A stretch of DNA of 13,777 nt from Bacillota bacterium (GTDB lineage: Bacteria > Bacillota > Clostridia > Christensenellales > Aristaeellaceae): the NCBI GenBank assembly GCA_009787135.1, contig WRGP01000216.1, positions 1 through 13,777 on the forward strand, in the 5' to 3' direction. Within the stretch, counting starts at the first letter, position 1. Each line of letters starts with the position of its first letter. The notes beneath the pieces were generated by a model. It worked only from the letters and a program-made list of their open reading frames with translations. It was not told where the DNA came from and ran no database searches. The translations under genes and the position numbers were made by a program. Positions 7,019 to 12,246 of this stretch are shown piece after piece.

Positions 7019-7735
7019 GTCACTGTTTGCGGTGAACCCGTGAGCTATGGGCAGACAAAAACAAATCGGCATATTGGGTATTTGCCGGATGTGCCGGAGT
7101 TTTACAACTATATGAAATCGCGTGAATATCTTTCCCTCTGCGGTGAAATTGCGGGGCTTTCCAGGCGGGAAACAAAAAGCAGAAGTGATGAACTTCTATC
7201 TCTGGTGGGACTTGACGGCGTAAAAAAAAGAATCGGCGGGTTTTCTCGTGGAATGAAACAACGTCTGGGAATAGCGCAAGCATTATTGGCACGTCCTAAG
7301 CTGCTTATTTGTGACGAACCGACAAGTGCGCTTGACCCTGTTGGACGCAAAGAGGTACTGGACATTTTGCGTAAAATTAAAGGCTCCACAACCGTGCTGT
7401 TTTCCACACATATATTGTCGGATGTAGAGTGGATTTGTGATCGCCTTGCCGTATTACACAACGGCGGTATCGCGGTTTGCGGGACGCTTTCGGAAATCAG
7501 AACTTTGCATAGACGCGACAGTCTTTTGCTGGAGTTTTTCAGTGACAATGACGTAAGAAAATTTAAGTCATGCGTGAATATAGTACCGTTGCTGGAAATT
7601 TCATTCTTTCATTTTCGGTATGCTGAGTCCTCTCGGCGCAAAATTTATGCCGGCGATTATCGCGTCGTTTGCGCCAGATATGCAAATCACACTTGCCGAA
7701 CCTACCGTTTTGGATTCCTGGACACAATTTTATAA
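7019..7735 (+). pseudogene. ABC transporter ATPase, truncated at both ends
   Basis: Homology begins abruptly at 7019 (VTVCGEPVSYG in frame), immediately after the TAG of the preceding remnant. The first usable start is GTG 7040, with no ribosome binding site. Counting from 7040, the Q-loop region is near residues 13-25, the signature motif is FSRGMKQRL (68-76), Walker B is LLICDEP (88-94), the D-loop is SALD and the H-loop histidine is in FSTHIL (H124). The N-terminal part with Walker A (GxxGxGKST) is absent, so the product could not bind ATP normally. After about 7570 the frame reads on for some 50 residues that do not look like the family. It belongs to the class of ATPases that serve ABC-2 type exporters, and such a permease fragment follows. 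Lower G+C than the flanks suggests a different origin. Confidence 0.75.
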
Positions 7736-7871
7736 AAACGTATCTTCACTTGGCTTCAGCATACTGATGATTCTTTTTGCAAATTGCTTTGACGATGAAA
7801 TAGACGCATACGAGAATTTTGCGAGCCACCCAGATTTTGGCAAGCCTGCCAAGGGGGTTGGGGAAGAATGA
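7608..7871 (+). pseudogene. ABC-2 type permease fragment
   Basis: About 60 recognisable residues remain of a membrane permease that normally partners the ATPase fragment upstream. The frame reads FIFGMLSPLGAKFMPAIIAS, then PDMQITLAEPTVLDSWTQFYKN and a hydrophobic stretch LGFSILMILFAN, after which similarity is lost near 7790. The N-terminal residues and the remaining five or so helices are missing. There is no ribosome binding site before ATG 7620. Family knowledge: ABC-2 permeases have about six helices and 250-400 residues. The fragment supports the view that an ATPase-permease pair was reduced by internal and terminal deletions. Confidence 0.55.
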
Positions 7872-8011
7872 GATAGCGTTTTATTCTTTCCCTTTTTTGA
7901 AATCACTTTTGAAACCCCCGCAACTTCCATCTCCAACTGAACATTTTCATTTGATGAATAACAACGCATAAATATGCAAATAAAATCGCCCTGAACTAAG
8001 AACGACGAGGT
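7872..8011. other. A/T-rich spacer between convergent units
   Basis: No gene, hairpin terminator or repeat was recognised here. It separates the ABC permease debris on the plus strand from the end of the minus-strand secreted protein gene. Confidence 0.4.
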
Positions 8012-9163
8012 CTAGCGCTCCCAACAGAGGTTTTCTTTCAAAACAAACCCGCGAATAAGCGTCCCCTCTGCTGTTTCAGTTTCAACATATGCCCATACGC
8101 CTCGGAACAACGACAAATATCGTACGGCGCTATCTTGCGGCAAGATAGCCAAAGTATCCTGGCCATCAATAGGATCATCCGTTATCTCACAGGCTTGGAT
8201 TACCTTTGCCGGTATATGGACAAAATTGAGTTTTTCCAATACTTCCTCATACGCCAAGGCTTCAACGGGGATATATCCAATGCGTAGACGATCGTTGTTT
8301 GTTCTGTAATATATCAGCAAATAACCATTCTCTTCCCCAAACACAAAAATGGAATCATTCGTGCTAACCTGCGCTTGCCCAGAAGCGGCACGCGTATACG
8401 CCGGCCCTGGTCCCGAATAAACAGGATATATGCGGTCACGTTTACAGTCCATCCATTGAGCGTCAATGCTTAAGGTAAGATCCCTGTTGACCGCGTCATC
8501 CCAAATTTGCTGATTCTGTGGAATGTCTACCAATGCTAAGGCCAGAAGCTCCTCATTGGTTGGGAAAGAAGCGAGTTTGAATGTCCGCAGATCATCCTGC
8601 AGCGCACCCTCATACGTATGAACAACAGGGGTTTGCCATCCCGGCATTATCCTTTGCGTGCGCCATACCATGCCCGTGGAATCTTGTGATTCCAGCTTCC
8701 ATTGATTATCTTCACCTCGCGCCCATACGTATTCCTTAAGATGCCAGCTATACTCGTCCAACGGATTTTTTATTCCTTCAAAAACAAAGCGCTCCGTGAC
8801 TCCATCCTGATCGTACTGCCAACGGATTCGCGTAGGATTTTCACACGCTTCAAGTTTGGAAACATACGCTTTATACTTAAGGGCATGGCCATTGAGAAAA
8901 TCAACACGCCATGCATCGTTGTGTTTTGTGAACACAGCAAGTCCACGCCAATCCCCATTCTCTCGCTCTGAAACAATAAAGTCGCTTGCCTGTGCATAAC
9001 GCGCGGTATCGGAAAAACCATGCGTAGTGATATATAGCATATGGGTTAATTCCCATCCCATATCCTCTTGTGTGGTTATGGTAGCCATAGCAGGCAAGCT
9101 GCATGATAGAAACGAAAAAGCAATAGAAATGAGTATTGCCCATGCGATCATTGTTTTCTTCAT
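8012..9163 (-). CDS. Secreted protein with C-terminal SH3-like repeats
   Basis: A 383-aa exported protein. MKK and a hydrophobic run ending LPAMA form a signal peptide; a cysteine in FLSC just before the end does not fit a good lipobox. The middle (about residues 40-210) has many aromatic residues and recurrent W-x-V/L-x-x-x-N/D strands of beta-rich type, including DAWRVDFLNG and NQWKLESQD. A DLRTFKLASFP segment near residue 215 matches DLSTMDAARLP in the broken gene at 5678-6726. Two SH3-like repeats follow, around 255-315 (YPVYSGPGPAYTRAASGQ to IGYIPVEAL) and 325-380 (ACEITDDPIDGQDTLAIL to RGFVLKENL). The ATG is supported by AGGAGG at 9173-9178, 9 nt upstream. It is a monocistronic minus-strand gene with its own promoter. 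Cell-wall association is likely from the SH3 repeats; the precise role is unknown. Confidence 0.8.
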   Translation of the reverse strand: MKKTMIAWAILISIAFSFLSCSLPAMATITTQEDMGWELTHMLYITTHGFSDTARYAQASDFIVSERENGDWRGLAVFTKHNDAWRVDFLNGHALKYKAYVSKLEACENPTRIRWQYDQDGVTERFVFEGIKNPLDEYSWHLKEYVWARGEDNQWKLESQDSTGMVWRTQRIMPGWQTPVVHTYEGALQDDLRTFKLASFPTNEELLALALVDIPQNQQIWDDAVNRDLTLSIDAQWMDCKRDRIYPVYSGPGPAYTRAASGQAQVSTNDSIFVFGEENGYLLIYYRTNNDRLRIGYIPVEALAYEEVLEKLNFVHIPAKVIQACEITDDPIDGQDTLAILPQDSAVRYLSLFRGVWAYVETETAEGTLIRGFVLKENLCWER

Positions 9164-9213
9164 TCAGAGTCGCCTCCTGACGCTATGTAAGTAAACCTCA
9201 CTTTCACGAGCAA

Positions 9214-9242
9214 ATAATACAGGCAATCCGCAAATAACGCAA
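9214..9242 (-). promoter_or_regulatory. Promoter of the minus-strand SH3 protein gene
   Basis: On the minus strand TTGCGT (9237-9242) and TATTAT (9214-9219) are separated by exactly 17 bp. The start codon is at 9163, about 45 nt downstream of the expected transcription start. Confidence 0.65.
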
Positions 9243-9377
9243 GACGCTGGTCAAGGTTGCCAGGCTGCACACGGTTTGCGCCCATGCAACCTTAGCCATT
9301 GCGCCTTTAAAGCAACATGATCTAAGCCAATATCCGCCTACACGCTCATCGCCGGAGTTTCCCAACTATGATTGCCT

Positions 9378-9405
9378 AGGGGGCAGCGCCCCCCAGCGTC
9401 CCTTT
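9378..9405. repeat. G-rich hairpin repeat, partial copy 2
   Basis: GGGGGC (9379-9384), loop AGC, GCCCCC (9388-9393), followed by GCGTCCCTTT (9396-9405). It matches the core of the repeat at 1548-1611 with three bases missing from the loop and a changed pair after the stem. It lies 10 nt beyond the stop of the glycosylase gene (minus strand), where it might act as a transcription end signal, though no U-run is present on that strand. Confidence 0.55.
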
Positions 9406-9415
9406 CCCCATCACC

Positions 9416-10243
9416 CTACCGCACCGGCTGACAATCAGGGCAAAAGTAAACATTCCCGCCCAAATAGGCCTTTCGCTCAATCCTCCCGCCGCACTTCGGG
9501 CACGGATACGCCCACGTCTTGCGGGACAGCAGGGTGCGGTACCCGCCTTCCTTGCCGTACAGATCCTTCTCCGTATCCCGCCCGCCGGCGTCCGCCATGT
9601 CAGCCAGGGTTTGTTTGAGCGTTTGAAAGAGTTGCGTCATATCATCGCCGGTCAAGGTCTTTAAGGGCCTTGCGGGGTGGATGCCCCTAAGGAAGAGGAC
9701 ATCCTGCAGCACGCCGTTGCCAAAGCCGGGGATGCGCTGCTCCGTGGCCAGGAAGGCTTTGGCGCTGAGCGTGGGCTTTGCGCCCTTATACAGGGCCTCA
9801 AAGTATTTTTCGTCAAACGCCCCGGTGAATGGGGACGGCTTTTCCAGCGCGGCCTTGTAGTAGGGGTTATCGTTCGCGCCATCCGTAAACGCCCATAGGC
9901 CTCCGTACATCTGCACGCCGCACACCAGCGCGGAGCCGTCGTCCAGGCCCAGAAAAAGCTGATGCTTTGGGGGAAGCTTCGCGCCGGGCGCGTATAGCCG
10001 TATATTCACGCCTTCGCCCAGGAGGAGCCGCACGCCTTCAAGGTCGGACTGCACCTGCCCGCCTACGGCGAGGGTATCGCCAAACGTCCGGCCGGTCAGC
10101 AGGCCGGGGTACAGGGCCGGGTCGCCAAAGAACCAGGCAAACCCGTGCGGGGATTTGTTCGCCTCCACCGTTTGGATCGTGCGGCCGCGCAAGGCCTGGG
10201 TGAGCTGGCGGCTGATGACATACGCTTCCGGGAGTTCTAGCAT
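9416..10243 (-). CDS. Fpg/Nei family DNA glycosylase-like protein without the N-terminal proline
   Basis: A 275-aa protein with the layout of base-excision glycosylases: an N-terminal beta domain (1-130), a helix-two-turn-helix region (about 155-190, with IPGFGNGVLQDVLF) and a zinc finger from C248, C251, C268 and C271. Classical members begin MPELPE, and the proline exposed after Met removal is the catalytic nucleophile; here the start is MLELPE, so the proline is replaced by leucine while the following glutamate is kept. The finger arginine of Fpg is also not evident (GGNVYFC). DNA binding is likely; lyase or glycosylase chemistry would have to differ. An in-frame start further upstream cannot restore the motif. 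AAGGAGG (10256-10262) overlaps the stop of the preceding membrane protein gene, so the two form an operon with coupled translation. Proteins of this MxELPEA type are known in Clostridia and are often named endonuclease VIII. Confidence 0.85.
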   Translation of the reverse strand: MLELPEAYVISRQLTQALRGRTIQTVEANKSPHGFAWFFGDPALYPGLLTGRTFGDTLAVGGQVQSDLEGVRLLLGEGVNIRLYAPGAKLPPKHQLFLGLDDGSALVCGVQMYGGLWAFTDGANDNPYYKAALEKPSPFTGAFDEKYFEALYKGAKPTLSAKAFLATEQRIPGFGNGVLQDVLFLRGIHPARPLKTLTGDDMTQLFQTLKQTLADMADAGGRDTEKDLYGKEGGYRTLLSRKTWAYPCPKCGGRIERKAYLGGNVYFCPDCQPVR

Positions 10244-10260
10244 GAGGGTGCCGCGCCTCC

Positions 10261-10842
10261 TTACGGATTGGGAATCTGCTTCGGCTGAAAAGAATTAAAA
10301 ATAGACACAGCCAATAAAACAATCATTATGCTGATACTCCCAATGGTTAAAATCATTTTAAGCATTCCAAATATGCTTGCTAAAAAAACGACCCACGAAG
10401 TCAGCGTTGGATAGTGATTGAGCATCGCGATAATGCTGATATTTTCTGCCCAATCAAACAGAAAAGTCAAAACGGGAATCAAAAGCAGGTATTCATTCCA
10501 TTCTTTGACAGCGGGAACGCGCTTGATAAACAAAGCTATCCACCCAACATAAAAAAGCATGTAGGCAAAGGGGAAAGGGAAATCCAGCGGCAGAATTTTT
10601 GTCAAATAAAAGGATCTTCCTTCCGCCCCCAACGCCGTTAACAGGGTGTATGCTTTTTCAGAAGAATATCCAAATTCAAAATCAAGGATGTTGGCGCCGC
10701 CGGTTATTTTTAACAAACCGGCCACCCCCATTCCACTACGGTTAATGATCGCGTACAAAACCACAAATAGAACGGAAAATAAAACCGACTTTTTCCATGA
10801 GGCTTTCTGTATAATTGTATTCAATAACTTATGCAAAATCAT
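10261..10842 (-). CDS. Four-helix integral membrane protein, unknown function
   Basis: A 193-aa protein with hydrophobic segments at about residues 18-33, 86-107, 118-140 and 148-182 (the last long enough for one kinked or two helices). Between the first two lies a polar, probably extracytoplasmic stretch with LDFEFGYSSEKAY, TALGAEGRSFYL and a DFPFPFAY run; a FDWAENISII motif sits in the third helix. I have seen this pattern in uncharacterised bacterial membrane proteins but cannot name a function. Start ATG 10842 has only a weak GGGG site (10847-10850). It is the first gene of a leftward operon with the glycosylase-like gene, and its stop overlaps that gene's ribosome binding site. A link to DNA repair is possible only by position. 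Confidence 0.8.
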   Translation of the reverse strand: MILHKLLNTIIQKASWKKSVLFSVLFVVLYAIINRSGMGVAGLLKITGGANILDFEFGYSSEKAYTLLTALGAEGRSFYLTKILPLDFPFPFAYMLFYVGWIALFIKRVPAVKEWNEYLLLIPVLTFLFDWAENISIIAMLNHYPTLTSWVVFLASIFGMLKMILTIGSISIMIVLLAVSIFNSFQPKQIPNP

Positions 10843-10892
10843 ATCGCCCCATTCAAAAATTGTTTCCGCTTACAGACCGCCGCCAGGGCATA

Positions 10893-10920
10893 TTGCCATA
10901 CATTCATTATCAGGTATTTT
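10893..10920 (+). promoter_or_regulatory. Possible promoter of the feo operon
   Basis: TTGCCA (10893-10898) and TATTTT (10915-10920) with 16 bp between them. It overlaps the opposite promoter, so divergent transcription would compete. The -10 box is poor, and a better site may be missed. No Fur- or DtxR-like palindrome was recognised, but a leader from this start would include both hairpins at 10946-11017. Confidence 0.3.
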
Positions 10921-10934
10921 TTATAAAAAAGCAA
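10906..10934 (-). promoter_or_regulatory. Promoter of the membrane protein-glycosylase operon
   Basis: On the minus strand TTGCTT (10929-10934) and GATAAT (10906-10911) are separated by 17 bp, giving a leader of about 55 nt to ATG 10842. Confidence 0.6.
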
Positions 10935-10945
10935 TACCGAAATAC

Positions 10946-11017
10946 GTGGGCCAACTTCGGTTAACCCCACATCATACGCCTCCCTCGCGCCGCATACACA
11001 TGCACAGGCGAGGGAGG
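10946..11017 (+). promoter_or_regulatory. Structured leader that buries the ribosome binding site before the feo operon
   Basis: Hairpin 1: GTGGG (10946-10950) pairs with CCCAC (10966-10970), and AAC (10953-10955) pairs with GTT (10960-10962) around a UUCG tetraloop closed by C-G. Hairpin 2: CCTCCCTCGC (10979-10988) pairs perfectly over 10 bp with GCGAGGGAGG (11008-11017), with a 19-nt loop. The right arm of hairpin 2 contains GGGAGG, the ribosome binding site 7 nt before GTG 11025. When folded it would block initiation, so opening by a ligand, protein, small RNA or heat is the obvious idea. I recognise no named riboswitch class. Confidence 0.6.
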
Positions 11018-11024
11018 TGCTTGT

Positions 11025-12008
11025 GTGTTGCCGATGCTTACGATATCAGGCGCGCCGGGCCTGGTATATCTCAACGGACGGCTATGCGGGGAGACAGGCG
11101 CGGCGGCGATGCCTCTGGCGCCGGACGGCGTGCAGTATCTGGAGCTGCGGCCCTTTGACATGGACAGCCATGGCGCGGTGCTCCGGCTCACCATGGAGGA
11201 CGGCCGCCTGAAGGACGGTGTCACGGGCGACGTGTTTGCCGTGCAGTGGCCGGACGGCTGGATTTCCCTGGAGATTCGCAAGGAAGCCGCGAACGCGCCG
11301 GAGGCGGACCCGGTCCTGCTGGCAAGCATTGAGATGGCGGGCGGGCGCTATCTGCTGGTGGATGAGGGGGGCGTTCCGTCGTTCGGGCGGGACGCGGGGG
11401 AGGCGTTTTTCTTGCCGGTGGACGGCGTCGGGGCGTCCACGCTTCGCGCGCTGCCGTACCCCGGCCTGTGCGCGGCGGAAGGGAATTGCGCAAACGGGCG
11501 TTACGCGGCCATTCTGCGCGCGGACGACGCGCCGGAGATGCTCCACTGCGCGGTGGGTCCTTCCGTGGAACTTGACGGGATGGGGACAATCACGAACGTG
11601 GAGGCGGCCGGTGATCTGGTGGGCCACGCGAGCGTTTGCGTGTTCGCGCCCGACGCGCTGGGCAACTACGCGATGCGCAGCCGGGAGCCTGTCTGGCAGG
11701 ATGGGGCCCCGCGCTGGCCAACGTCGCCCGGCGATACGGCGTTGGCCTGGCTGGAGGCGCTTCGCTACGGCGCGTGGGAAGAGGCGGCCGGCTATCTGGC
11801 GCGGCCTGTGGCGATGCGGCAGCTGGAGCAAGAGATCGGCCAGTTTGACACGGTGACCGAGATTCCCAAGGACGGCTCCGAAGGGGTTCATTGGGGCGTG
11901 CTGAACATGGCGGGGCCCAACCTTGCCAGGGTACGCCGCCTATCCTTTGCCATGCTGCGCCAGCCGGACGCGCAGGGCGAATGGAAAATCGATTCGATTG
12001 AGTTTTAA
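11025..12008 (+). CDS. Unrecognised cytosolic protein linked to feoAB
   Basis: A 327-aa protein without signal peptide or membrane helix. GTG 11025 is chosen because GGGAGG (11012-11017) is 7 nt upstream; TTG 11028 and ATG 11034 are alternatives. The first two thirds look beta-rich with many short hydrophobic strands and acidic turns (for example LELRPFDMDSHG, VFAVQWPDGW, GRYLLVDEGG, FFLPVDG). The last third looks like a small alpha/beta unit: TALAWLEALRYGAWEEAAGYL helix, then a strand ending MLRQPDAQGEWKIDSIEF, reminiscent of NTF2-like or DUF4878-like folds, which often begin with a helix tracking a flux of residues and end with a WKID strand. That likeness is weak. feoA begins 13 nt after its stop, so the three genes share a transcript. 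A role in iron uptake or its control is inferred from position alone. Confidence 0.7.
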   Translation: MLPMLTISGAPGLVYLNGRLCGETGAAAMPLAPDGVQYLELRPFDMDSHGAVLRLTMEDGRLKDGVTGDVFAVQWPDGWISLEIRKEAANAPEADPVLLASIEMAGGRYLLVDEGGVPSFGRDAGEAFFLPVDGVGASTLRALPYPGLCAAEGNCANGRYAAILRADDAPEMLHCAVGPSVELDGMGTITNVEAAGDLVGHASVCVFAPDALGNYAMRSREPVWQDGAPRWPTSPGDTALAWLEALRYGAWEEAAGYLARPVAMRQLEQEIGQFDTVTEIPKDGSEGVHWGVLNMAGPNLARVRRLSFAMLRQPDAQGEWKIDSIEF

Positions 12009-12021
12009 GCGGGAGGGTCGC

Positions 12022-12246
12022 ATGTTACTGAGTGAATTGGAACCTGGGGACGCTGGCCGCATACTCAGCGTCACGGGGGATGGCGCGCTGCGCGTGCGTC
12101 TGATGGAGATGGGCCTGGTGCCGGGCACGCGGGTGGCGGTGCGCAAGGTCGCGCCCATGGGGGATCCTATGGAGCTGTGGCTGCGCGGCTACGCGCTGAC
12201 CCTGCGGCGCGAGGACGCCGAATGCGTGAAGGTGGAGGAAGCGTGA
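12022..12246 (+). CDS. feoA: FeoA, SH3-fold partner of the ferrous iron transporter
   Basis: A 74-aa cytosolic protein of the FeoA family, needed together with FeoB for ferrous iron uptake; it is thought to bind FeoB and influence its activity. The family pattern is clear: MLLSELEPGDAGRILSV at the start, then RVRLMEMGLVPGTRVAV near residues 24-40, then PMGDPMELWLRGYALTLRREDA, the second half of the SH3-like barrel. The ATG at 12022 has GGGAGG (12011-12016) 5 nt upstream. Its TGA overlaps the GTG start of feoB (GTGA at 12243-12246), so the two proteins are made in a coupled way. Length is normal for a single-domain FeoA. Confidence 0.95.
   Translation: MLLSELEPGDAGRILSVTGDGALRVRLMEMGLVPGTRVAVRKVAPMGDPMELWLRGYALTLRREDAECVKVEEA

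Noticed and set aside
7730..7969. Minus-strand frame of 79 codons at the end of the ABC debris
   Set aside because: It overlaps the permease remnant, has no ribosome binding site or recognisable domain, and looks like chance.
10915..10930. T-run followed by A-run (TTTTTTATAAAAAA) as terminator
   Set aside because: It is an A/T palindrome without a G+C stem, and it lies in a divergent promoter region where it overlaps promoter elements.
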